Below are positions 57,277-64,000 of a DNA stretch of 64,000 nucleotides, piece by piece. The notes under the pieces were generated by a model. It made no database searches, was not told where the DNA came from, and saw only the letters and a list, made by a program, of their open reading frames with translations. Source of the stretch: Paraburkholderia caballeronis (lineage in GTDB: Bacteria > Pseudomonadota > Gammaproteobacteria > Burkholderiales > Burkholderiaceae); NCBI RefSeq assembly GCF_900104845.1, contig NZ_FNSR01000003.1:620001-684000 (forward strand). Reading direction: 5' to 3'. A program made the position numbers and the translations under genes. Position 1 is the first letter of the stretch. Each line of letters begins with the position of its first letter.

Positions 57277-58061
57277 ACGACGAGCTGGACCGGATGGTCG
57301 AGCAGTTGCTGGCCGACCCGCAATACGAAGGGCATCCGCTGCGCGCGGCGCTGTCGCTCGTTTATCGGCGCGCGCTCGGCCAGAACGCGCGCAGCGAGCG
57401 GATCGCGCAGATCTCCGACGGCTTCCAGGCGATGGCGCGCGACGCGCACTCGACGCTGTCCGGGCGTTACGAGAGCCAGTCGAAGCGGCTCGGCAAGATC
57501 CTGCGCATCGCGGACCGCTATCAGGCGCTGATGCGCGATCGCAACGCGCTGTTGCAGGAAGCGTCGATGCTCGATCCGCTGACCGGCATTCCGAACCGCC
57601 GGCAACTGATGGTCCGGCTGAACGAGGAGAGCGCGCGCTCGGCCCGCACCGGGCGTCCGTTCGTGATAGCGATGCTCGATGCGGACTACTTCAAGCAGAT
57701 CAACGACCGCTGGGGACACGACGTCGGCGACCGCGTGCTGATGGAACTGGGGCACGCGATGCTCGCTTCGAAGCGGCAATACGATCTGTGCGGACGGTGG
57801 GGCGGCGAGGAATTTCTGCTGGTGCTGCCGGATACGACGCTCGACGGCGCGGGTACGGTGGTCGAGCGGATGCACCGGAACATCGCGGAAGTCAGGGTTC
57901 CGGTCGGGGATCGCGACGAGACGATCGGCGTGACGGTCAGTATCGGTGCAGCCGTGTCTATGGCCGGCGAAACTTATGCGCAGACGCTCGGGCGCGCGGA
58001 CGCGGCGCTGCGCCGGGCGAAGCAGGAAGGGCGGAACCGGACGGTGTTCGACGGACGGTAA
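57273..58061 (+). CDS. siaD: SiaD-like GGDEF diguanylate cyclase
   Basis: A 262-residue cytoplasmic cyclase that makes c-di-GMP. An N-terminal helical region (1-95), the expected SiaC-binding stalk, precedes a GGDEF domain with DPLTGIPNRR at 101-110 and active-site GGEEF at 177-181. The inhibitory-site motif RQYD (168-171) sits five residues before GGEEF, so product feedback inhibition is expected. It completes the siaABCD order. A hairpin with a T-rich tail follows. Confidence 0.92.
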   Translation: MNDELDRMVEQLLADPQYEGHPLRAALSLVYRRALGQNARSERIAQISDGFQAMARDAHSTLSGRYESQSKRLGKILRIADRYQALMRDRNALLQEASMLDPLTGIPNRRQLMVRLNEESARSARTGRPFVIAMLDADYFKQINDRWGHDVGDRVLMELGHAMLASKRQYDLCGRWGGEEFLLVLPDTTLDGAGTVVERMHRNIAEVRVPVGDRDETIGVTVSIGAAVSMAGETYAQTLGRADAALRRAKQEGRNRTVFDGR

Positions 58062-58069
58062 GGGGCGTG

Positions 58070-58097
58070 CGCGCGGTTCGCCTCGCGCGTTCTTCTT
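58070..58097 (+). terminator. Probable terminator of the siaABCD operon
   Basis: CGCGCG (58070-58075) pairs with 58084-58089 around an 8-nt loop, followed by TTCTTCTT. The stem is short but GC-only, and it sits 9 bp after the siaD stop, facing a convergent gene. Confidence 0.5.
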
Positions 58098-58139
58098 GAT
58101 GCGATGCCGGCGGGCGCAAGCGGCTTCACTCTCAGCCCG

Positions 58140-59540
58140 TCAACCCCGCGCGCGGCGCGGCAGGCCCGCGGCCGCCAGCACCGTGAGCGCATGCAGCGCG
58201 GCAAGCAGCAGGAACGCGAAAACCCACGCATGCGGCTCGCCGCTGCCGCCATGCGTCTCCAGCATCCACGCAAGAAACAGCGCGCAGAGCGTGGTCAGCG
58301 TCGGGCCGCCGAGCCGCTGGACGATGTTGAGCGTCGTGGTGGCCATCGGCAGATCGCGTCGCTCGATCGACGCATACGCGACGGAGATCGCCGGCAGTCC
58401 CACCGCGCCCTGTCCCATCCCGCGAACGAACAGCGCCGGAACGAGCACGAACAGATCGAGCCCGCGCCCCGCCAGCCACGCGAGCGCCAGCGTCGCGCAC
58501 AACGCGAGCGCCGCTCCGCCGGTCGCCACCGCGCGCGCGCCGAAACGCCCGGTCAACAAGCCGAGCGACGGAAACGTCAGCATCATCCCGAGGCCGAGCG
58601 GCGCGAGCAGCCATCCCATCATCGCGGGCGACTGGCCGCACGCTTCGATCAGGAACAGCGGAATCAGCATCTGCCCCGCGAACATCACGCCGTTCGACAG
58701 AAACTGCGCAACCGACGCCACGGCGAAGGTCCTGCTGCGAAACTGGCCGAGATCGATCAGCGCGTGTTCGGCCTTGCGTTTTTCCACGCGCAGGAACCCG
58801 ACGAGCAGCACGAATCCCGCCGCCATCGCGACAAGTCCCGTGTGCCGACCGATCCGCTCCGCGCCGAACAGCACCAGCGCGAGTCCCGGCGACAGCAGCA
58901 ACAGGCCCAGCCAGTCGAGTTCGCGCTGCTTGCGCTCCTCGCGGTCGTCGGGCAGGAAACGCAGCGCCAGCACGAGCGCGAGCAGGCCGACCGGCAGATT
59001 CACGAGGAACAGCCAGCGCCACGACGTGTAATGCAGGATCGCGCCGGCGATCACCGGGCCGAGCAGCGGCCCGAGCAGAATCGGAAACGCCGCATAACCG
59101 GCGATGCGCGTGAACTGGTCTCCCGCCGCGCGTTTCATCATCATCTGCGCCATCGGCGCGAGCAGGCCGCCGCTCACGCCTTGCAGGATGCGAAAGCCGA
59201 TCAGCGAGTTGGCCGACCACGCGAGGCCGCAGAGCGCCGAACTGATCGTGAACACCGAAAAGCACCACAAATACAGGGCTTTTCCGCCGATGCGATCGAC
59301 CAGCCAGCCGTTCAGCGGCAGCACGAACGTCAGCGCGAGCAGATAGCCGCTCGTGACCCACTGAATGACCGGAAGCGTCGAATGCAGATCCTGCGCGAGA
59401 CTCGACAGCGACACGTTGACGATCGTCGCATCCAGCTGCGCGAGCAACGACCCGAGCACCGCGACGGCCGATATCTTCCAGACCGAAGGATCGAGTGCTG
59501 CCGCGGTGCGCGGCCGGGTTGGCCGGTTGTCCCTGTCCAT
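58140..59540 (-). CDS. DHA2-family MFS multidrug exporter (EmrB/QacA-like)
   Basis: A 466-residue protein with about 14 hydrophobic segments. It has the DHA2 signature LDATIVNVSL in helix 1, motif A (DRIGGKALYL) and antiporter motif C (GPLLGPVIAGAIL). It should be a proton-driven drug or aromatic-compound exporter. It is the last gene of a marR - isochorismatase-like - MFS operon, 12 bp after its neighbour, so its expression is probably relieved by a ligand of the MarR repressor. The substrate is unknown. Confidence 0.9.
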   Translation of the reverse strand: MDRDNRPTRPRTAAALDPSVWKISAVAVLGSLLAQLDATIVNVSLSSLAQDLHSTLPVIQWVTSGYLLALTFVLPLNGWLVDRIGGKALYLWCFSVFTISSALCGLAWSANSLIGFRILQGVSGGLLAPMAQMMMKRAAGDQFTRIAGYAAFPILLGPLLGPVIAGAILHYTSWRWLFLVNLPVGLLALVLALRFLPDDREERKQRELDWLGLLLLSPGLALVLFGAERIGRHTGLVAMAAGFVLLVGFLRVEKRKAEHALIDLGQFRSRTFAVASVAQFLSNGVMFAGQMLIPLFLIEACGQSPAMMGWLLAPLGLGMMLTFPSLGLLTGRFGARAVATGGAALALCATLALAWLAGRGLDLFVLVPALFVRGMGQGAVGLPAISVAYASIERRDLPMATTTLNIVQRLGGPTLTTLCALFLAWMLETHGGSGEPHAWVFAFLLLAALHALTVLAAAGLPRRARG

Positions 59541-59552
59541 GCGTCGTGCCGC

Positions 59553-60116
59553 TCAGACGCTGTGTGAGTCGAGCAGCGCGACGATTTCCTGCGTCGTGCC
59601 GGTTTCGCCGAGACGCGGAAAGATGCGCGACACGCTGTTGATATGCGCCGCTTCGCTCAGGTCGGTCATCGCGTCGATGGCGAGCGTCACGTTGAACCCG
59701 AGCGCGTAGGCTTCGCGCGCGGTCGATTCGACGCCCATGCTGGTCGCGACGCCGGCCAGCACGATCTGGGTGACGCCAGCCGACTTCAGCCGCGATTCGA
59801 GACCGGTGCCGAGGAACGCGCCCCACGTGTATTTGGTGACCCGATGATCCTGCGGCTGCGGGTCCAGTTCGGGCAGCAGGTCCATCCAGTCGTCGGGGAG
59901 CGGCATCGACGCCTGCGACTGCTCCGTGCGCCCCGGCGCGCGTCCGCCGGCGTTGACCAGCACGACCGGCAGTCCCCGTTGACGAAACGCCGACGCCAGC
60001 TCAGCCGCCTTCGCGGTGACGGCGGCGATCGGATGAACGGCGGGAAGTCCCGCAATGCCTTTCTGCAGATCGACGACGATCAGGGCGGTGTGCGGGTCGA
60101 GGGTGGTCACGCTCAT
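59553..60116 (-). CDS. Isochorismatase-like hydrolase
   Basis: A 187-residue protein of the isochorismatase-like (cysteine hydrolase) fold. D16 (VVDLQKG) and K95 (TKYTWGAF) of the triad are present, but the nucleophilic Cys position is Gly128 (GVATSMGVESTARE). True isochorismatases and PhzD also lack this Cys, whereas nicotinamidases and N-carbamoyl hydrolases keep it. The protein is thus not an ordinary cysteine hydrolase; its substrate is unknown. It lies between the MarR regulator and the exporter of the same operon and may act on the compound that induces them. Confidence 0.85.
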   Translation of the reverse strand: MSVTTLDPHTALIVVDLQKGIAGLPAVHPIAAVTAKAAELASAFRQRGLPVVLVNAGGRAPGRTEQSQASMPLPDDWMDLLPELDPQPQDHRVTKYTWGAFLGTGLESRLKSAGVTQIVLAGVATSMGVESTAREAYALGFNVTLAIDAMTDLSEAAHINSVSRIFPRLGETGTTQEIVALLDSHSV

Positions 60117-60205
60117 GATGGGTCATCCTGATCGGGGTGGGGAGAGAGACGGGCGAACGTCCGCTGCGCTTCGGTGCAACGGCGTGATGCGAGTTGCGCG
60201 GGGCT

Positions 60206-60649
60206 TCAGGAATCGCCGAGCCGCTTGATGATCGGGATGGCCGCCGCGAGCGCGTCGATCTCCGCCTGATCGAGGCCCGCCAGCGCATCGACGAGCCATT
60301 CGCGTTTGGCCGCCGTTCGCCGCTTGCGCTCTTCGAGGCCCTTCGGCGTCGGCACGAACAGGATCTGGCGGCCGTCGGTCGGATGCGGCTGACGCTCGAC
60401 GCAGCCCGCTTCTTCGAGGATCGCCAGGATCGCCTTCATCGACTGCGGTTTCATCGATTCCGCGCGGGCGAGGTCGGCCGTCGTCAGCGGGCCTTCGCGC
60501 GCGAGGCGCGCGAGCACGCTCGCCTGCGACAGATTCAGTTCGCCCGGATGGGCCTCCGAACGAAGCCGGCGCAGCAACTGGCCGATCGCCAGCGTGAGGT
60601 CGGCGACGACGGATTCGAGCGCGGGAGTGGAGATGCGGGCACGGGTCAT
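60206..60649 (-). CDS. MarR-family transcriptional regulator
   Basis: A 147-residue winged-helix regulator. The recognition region (LTTADLARAESMKPQSMKAILAILEEAGCVER) and wing (HPTDGRQILFVPTPKG) are typical of MarR. The ATG at 60649 is chosen; the frame is open upstream to 60859, but that part crosses the palindromic operator and looks non-coding. It probably represses itself and the two genes downstream (hydrolase and MFS exporter) by binding the 24-bp palindrome 22 bp upstream of its start. Confidence 0.9.
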   Translation of the reverse strand: MTRARISTPALESVVADLTLAIGQLLRRLRSEAHPGELNLSQASVLARLAREGPLTTADLARAESMKPQSMKAILAILEEAGCVERQPHPTDGRQILFVPTPKGLEERKRRTAAKREWLVDALAGLDQAEIDALAAAIPIIKRLGDS

Positions 60650-60670
60650 GGGGCGGAGCTTAGAGCACGA

Positions 60671-60694
60671 CAGTTTAACTTGCAAGTTAAACTG
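60671..60694. promoter_or_regulatory. Perfect 24-bp palindromic operator for the MarR regulator
   Basis: The half-site CAGTTTAACTTG (60671-60682) is followed directly by its exact reverse complement (60683-60694). It sits 22 bp upstream of the marR start in an AT-rich patch of otherwise GC-rich DNA. Size and position are as expected for a MarR autoregulatory site. Confidence 0.85.
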
Positions 60695-60868
60695 TTTAAA
60701 TTGCTCGCCGGCGAAACTCGTGCGCGGATAGACGAAGCGGACACCGCAGGAACCCCGATTCCTCATAGCGACGCGTTTTGCGCTCAGGCGCAGGTCGGTT
60801 GATCGGGAACGCCATGACCGGAGCGCGACCGCCGCCAACCGGCGTACGTTCCCGGGCACGGTGCAACG

Positions 60869-61753
60869 CTAGCGGACGTCCGAGGGCAACGCGCCGAACC
60901 GCTCACGGAACCGCTCCGTGAACCGCGCGCGGGATCGATAACCGCAGGCGTCGGCAATCCGCGGGATCGGCCAGCGCGTGGTCTGCATCAGCATCATCGC
61001 GTGGTGCATCCTCACGTCGATCAGCAGCGCCTCGAAACCGACGCGCTCGTCGGCGAGGCGCCGCCTGAGCGTCGATTCGCTCATCGCCAGTTCGCGGCCG
61101 GCGTCGCGGGCGGTCCACGGCCGCGCGGGGTCTTCGCTGAACAGCACGCGCAGCCGTTCCGCTGCGCCTTGCTGCGACGGACGGGCCAGCAGACAGTGGC
61201 GTTCCGATAACGCCAGCAGCAGGTCCATCAGCCGATGATGCAGGCGTTCGTCGCTGAGCCGCGGGTCCTCGATGCTTTCGACGCAGTGCCTGAGCGTGTT
61301 CGACAGGTCGTCGTCGAGCGGCACGAGGGCGGGTTTCGCGAGCGGCGGTATCGACGCGAGTGCCGGATACGCGTGATAGAACGCGCTCACGAGCGCCGGC
61401 GATAGCGACAGGAAAATCGAACGGAAGCGGTTTTCCTGGCCGCCGGGCAGCTTGGTCAGATCGGCGCGCGCATGCTGGTCCACGACCATCAGCGAAAGGG
61501 GCGAGTTCGTCGTCAGCGGTCCGTCGCCGGCATCCAGCGTCAGTTCGCCCGACACGACCAGCAGCAGCGTCGCTTCGAAGAACCTGAAACCGCGCGTCTG
61601 CTGCGGCCGCGCAAGGCAAGGCTGCGCGAGTCCGCACAACGCGCGGCGCGGCAGCGGCGCGCCGGACGGGAGCGCCGATCCGGCGGCGTCCGGTTGCGTC
61701 GTGCCTCGATGCAACGACTGCAAGTGGGCCATAACGGAACTCGCGCCTGCCAT
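60869..61753 (-). CDS. AraC-family transcriptional regulator
   Basis: A 294-residue regulator with an N-terminal AraC-type ligand-binding region (~25-180) and a C-terminal double helix-turn-helix (~195-294), including MSESTLRRRLADERVGFEALL and IPRIADACGYRSRARFTERFRERFG. The ATG at 61753 (MAGASSVMAHLQ) is preferred; 61732 is an alternative. It starts 14 bp after the upstream PEBP-like gene and is likely co-transcribed with it. The frame is open much further upstream but overlaps that gene. Confidence 0.88.
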   Translation of the reverse strand: MAGASSVMAHLQSLHRGTTQPDAAGSALPSGAPLPRRALCGLAQPCLARPQQTRGFRFFEATLLLVVSGELTLDAGDGPLTTNSPLSLMVVDQHARADLTKLPGGQENRFRSIFLSLSPALVSAFYHAYPALASIPPLAKPALVPLDDDLSNTLRHCVESIEDPRLSDERLHHRLMDLLLALSERHCLLARPSQQGAAERLRVLFSEDPARPWTARDAGRELAMSESTLRRRLADERVGFEALLIDVRMHHAMMLMQTTRWPIPRIADACGYRSRARFTERFRERFGALPSDVR

Positions 61754-61767
61754 GATGCCGCCGCCGG

Positions 61768-62403
61768 TTATGCGACCGCCACAGCCGGATTGAGGCTGTA
61801 GATGCCGGTGATGCGGGCCTCGCCGAGCACCTGTGCGCAAGCCAGCGCGGCGCGGACGTTCGCGCCGGTCAGCGGGCCGTCCACTTCGAGCGTCGGCGTT
61901 GCCAGCGCGTAGACCGCGAACACGTAGCGGTGCGCGATGGCGTCGTTCCACGGCGGGCAGGGGCCGTCGTAGCCGTAGTATTCGCCGTTCATCTGCGCGT
62001 CGCCGGCGAACCATCCGGTGTAGTCGTTGATGCCATGACGCAGGCCGCCCTCGACGGCCGGACCCGGCTTGCCGCGCGGCGTCACGCTCGCGGAGTGGCT
62101 GCCGGCCGCGATTTCGGCGACGTGCGCCGGAATGTCGAGCAGCAGCCAGTGGAAGAAGTCGACGCGCGGCAGCGACGCCGCCACTTCGCGGCCTTCCTGG
62201 TTGACGTCGTCGCCGCGGCTCGGCACGTCCGGATCGTGGCAGACGAGCACGAACGACTGCGTGCCGGCCGGCGCGTCGCGCCATGCGAGATGCGGATTGC
62301 GGTTGGACGACAACGCGACGTGCGTTGCGGCGTCCGGCACGGCGAACGCGAATTCGCCGGGGATGGGCTTGCCGTCGTCGAAGCTCTGGCTGGTCAGTTG
62401 CAT
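61768..62403 (-). CDS. YbhB/YbcL-type PEBP-like protein
   Basis: A 211-residue protein of the phosphatidylethanolamine-binding-protein (Raf kinase inhibitor-like) family. It carries the ligand-pocket motifs DPDVP (in CHDPDVPSRGDDVN) and GPCPP (in YDGPCPPWND), plus HWLLLDIP. No signal peptide is visible from ATG 62403 (MQLTSQSFDDGKPIPGEF), so it is probably cytoplasmic. The bacterial role is not firmly known. It is followed closely by an AraC regulator. Confidence 0.9.
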   Translation of the reverse strand: MQLTSQSFDDGKPIPGEFAFAVPDAATHVALSSNRNPHLAWRDAPAGTQSFVLVCHDPDVPSRGDDVNQEGREVAASLPRVDFFHWLLLDIPAHVAEIAAGSHSASVTPRGKPGPAVEGGLRHGINDYTGWFAGDAQMNGEYYGYDGPCPPWNDAIAHRYVFAVYALATPTLEVDGPLTGANVRAALACAQVLGEARITGIYSLNPAVAVA

Positions 62404-63023
62404 GGCTGGGTGTGGTCCCTGAAATGGAATGGAGGGGAAGCTCGCTGCCGCGTTGCGCGCGGTCTGCGATGCGACCCGTCGGCATTCTATGCAGGTGAAC
62501 GGCGGGGATATTATCAAATCCGGTCATTTTGAAGCGATATCCTTTCAATGTGACTGGGTTAGGTCTGCTGCCACGCGGAAGCGGTGAGGTTCGAGGCTAC
62601 TGTCCGTTGCGGGCTGAGTGCGGTTATCACCGGCGCTTCATGAAGGGCGGTCGATGAAGCCTGTATTCGTCCGCGAGCCGGGTTCTCGGCGCTTCGTCGA
62701 TGACGCCATGGAGTTGCCTGCCGCCGGAGCGAGGCGGTCGTGCAATCAGGCGCGGCGAAAAAGATCGTCGATGTTCATGCGCACTTCATCGTATGGCGGC
62801 CCGACAGCGCGAAGCGCGATGCCATCGACGTCTTTCGGCGCGGGCTGCGTGGCGAAGTTGAATCTGGCGAAGGTGTGAGGGGCAAGTCGTCATTGGTGTT
62901 GCCCGAGACGACGTGCATCGTCCATCGACACCACGCGTTTTCCATCCCGCCCGCTTTCCCGCTACCCCGTTGCCAACGTTTCGTCATTTAGCTAACATGC
63001 GAAACGTCAACGGGGGAGAGTTC
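62404..63023. other. Intergenic region with no firm gene (divergent PEBP / ArsR)
   Basis: This 620-bp gap has short ORFs in two frames. One frame (62704-62991) contains KKIVDVHAHFIVWRPDSAKRD, which looks protein-like and could be a gene remnant, but it ends in low-quality sequence and I cannot assign a family. A palindromic site (62976-63007) lies at the right end. On the left, AT-rich sequence around 62505-62560 probably holds the leftward PEBP promoter. Confidence 0.5.
62976..63007. promoter_or_regulatory. Extended palindrome upstream of the ArsR-type gene
   Basis: Outer arms ACGTTTCG (62976-62983) and CGAAACGT (63000-63007) are exact inverted repeats. The centre TTAGCTAA (62988-62995) is itself a palindrome on the same axis, so 24 of 32 positions obey the dyad. 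It lies 17-48 bp before the ArsR-type start and is a strong candidate for its operator. Confidence 0.7.
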
Positions 63024-63323
63024 ATGAACGACGTTACCCGCATCAGCGCACTCGCCAACGAAAGCCGGCTCGCCGTGATGCGATGGCTCAAGGAGCCGAG
63101 AAAGCATTTCCCTCATCAGCCGCACGGCGATGTCGATGAACTGGGCGTGTGCTGTACGTTCATCACCGAGAAGCTGCGCATTGCGCCGGCCACCACCACC
63201 CGGCACATGCGCATCCTGGCCGACGCGGGACTCGTGCGCGCCACCCGCATCGGGAAATTCACTTATTACAAGCGGATAGACGCCGAGCTGAAAAAGCTCA
63301 GTCGCGATCTTTCGCAGCTTTGA
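63024..63323 (+). CDS. ArsR-type winged-helix transcriptional regulator
   Basis: A 99-residue regulator. SALANESRLAVMRWL, ITEKLRIAPATTTRHMRILADAGLV and RIGKFTYYKRI form the helix-turn-helix and wing of the ArsR/SmtB fold. A Cys pair (GVCCTF, residues 43-46) just before the recognition helix could bind metal or sense redox state, but this is speculative. ATG 63024 has GGGGGAGAG directly upstream. The next gene begins 12 bp after its stop, so the two are probably co-transcribed from a promoter at the palindrome. Confidence 0.88.
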   Translation: MNDVTRISALANESRLAVMRWLKEPRKHFPHQPHGDVDELGVCCTFITEKLRIAPATTTRHMRILADAGLVRATRIGKFTYYKRIDAELKKLSRDLSQL

Positions 63324-63335
63324 GGGGTGTCGCCA

Positions 63336-64000
63336 GTGGATGAACATGCACTCATCGCGGACGCGGACCGGCGCGCCCACGCGTATCTGACGTCGATCGG
63401 CAAACGGCGCGTCTTCCCGGACGCCGCCACGTTGAGCGGCCTGTCCGCGTTCGACGAACCGTTTCCGGAGCAGGGCAAACCGCCTTCCGACGTTCTGCGG
63501 TTGCTGGACGAATCCGGCTCTCCCGCGACGGCCGCGTCGAACGATCCTCGCTACTTCGGCTTTGTCATTGGTGCGGCGCTGCCGGCCGCGGCGGCGGCCG
63601 AGCGGTTGATGCTCGCATGGGACCAGTGTGCGTCCTCTTTCGACAACTCGCCGGTCGCGGCGACCGTCGAACGCATCGCCGCGCGCTGGGTTCTGGATGC
63701 GCTCGATCTGCCGCGTGAAAGCGCCGTCGGGTTCGGCACCAGCGCAACGGCATGCACGCTCGTCGCCATCGCGGCCGCGCGGCGCGCGTTGCTGGCCCGC
63801 AAGGGTTGGGACTACGACGAAGACGGCTTGATCGGCGCACCGGAAGTCAAGGTGGTGATTTCGGAACTGGCCCATATCACCGTCAAGAAGGCGCTGCGCG
63901 TTCTCGGTTTCGGCATGAAGCGGATCGTCGCCGCGCCGGTGGACGCCCATGCGCGCATCGATCCGGATCGCCTGCCGGCGCTCGACGACATGACGATCCT
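63336..64000 (+). CDS. PLP-dependent group II decarboxylase-like enzyme, N-terminal part
   Basis: Only the first ~221 residues are in the window. The pattern RYFGFVIGAALPAAAAAERL, then DNSPVAATVERIAARWVLDALDLP and GFGTSATACTLVAIAAARRALL is typical of the pyridoxal-phosphate aspartate-aminotransferase-fold decarboxylases (glutamate/aromatic amino acid type). The cofactor-binding Lys would lie beyond the right edge, so activity cannot be judged. I chose GTG 63336 because GAGGGG lies at 63322-63327; GTG 63327 is an alternative. It is probably controlled by the ArsR-type regulator 12 bp upstream. Substrate unknown. Confidence 0.85.
   Translation, partial: MDEHALIADADRRAHAYLTSIGKRRVFPDAATLSGLSAFDEPFPEQGKPPSDVLRLLDESGSPATAASNDPRYFGFVIGAALPAAAAAERLMLAWDQCASSFDNSPVAATVERIAARWVLDALDLPRESAVGFGTSATACTLVAIAAARRALLARKGWDYDEDGLIGAPEVKVVISELAHITVKKALRVLGFGMKRIVAAPVDAHARIDPDRLPALDDMTI

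Overview
The window reads as high-GC chromosomal DNA from a Burkholderia-like betaproteobacterium (Burkholderia, Paraburkholderia, Caballeronia, Trinickia or a close relative). This rests on codon use, a long lipopeptide-siderophore NRPS locus, a Burkholderia-type KatG, and a SiaABCD-type switch. The genus is inferred; no rRNA or tRNA gene is visible.

Positions 1-47115 are an iron-acquisition island. The 3' end of a penicillin-acylase-family (PvdQ-like) gene lies at the left edge. It converges, across a strong terminator, on a leftward fhuB-like permease and fhuD-like binding-protein pair. A divergent intergenic region with a near-consensus Fur box separates these from the rightward biosynthetic run: a TauD/SyrP-type dioxygenase, three giant NRPS genes (6079, 1075 and 4954 aa), a TonB-dependent receptor with its own Fur-box promoter, a FhuC-like ATPase and a cyclic-peptide-type ABC exporter. 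NRPS1 begins with a complete YqcI/YcgG-type domain fused to a fatty acyl-AMP ligase and a carrier protein. The nine condensing modules read, by adenylation pocket residues, as X1(D) - Gly - Ser - Thr(D) - Asp - basic residue - Thr(D) - Thr - X9, ending in a thioesterase. X1 and X9 share an unusual pocket (D-V-H-x-T-G-L-I/V-A). The simplest model is an N-acylated nonapeptide siderophore. Asp would be beta-hydroxylated by the TauD enzyme, and X1/X9 would be the other two metal-binding residues. The YqcI/YcgG domain makes an N-oxygenated, graminine-like (C-diazeniumdiolate) residue a good hypothesis. That step is inference and no arginine-processing partner is visible.

The NRPS genes carry long near-identical internal repeats without length change: three copies of a Thr adenylation domain and two copies of a carrier-epimerase block. 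Module 4 is a visible chimera of the two repeat families, so this assembly line has evolved by recent recombination.

Positions 47153-58061 hold katG (leftward, with a structured leader), a methyl-accepting chemotaxis protein with a CheR-tether-like C-terminus, a globin-sensor/GAF/EAL phosphodiesterase, and a siaABCD-like operon (PP2C phosphatase, kinase, phosphoprotein, diguanylate cyclase). The last two units together form a c-di-GMP control block.

Positions 58140-64000 hold a leftward marR - isochorismatase-like - MFS exporter operon with a perfect 24-bp palindromic operator, a leftward PEBP-like gene with an AraC regulator, and a rightward ArsR-type regulator followed by a PLP-dependent decarboxylase that runs off the right edge. 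No MbtH-like protein, phosphopantetheinyl transferase, ECF sigma factor, insertion sequence or CRISPR array was found.
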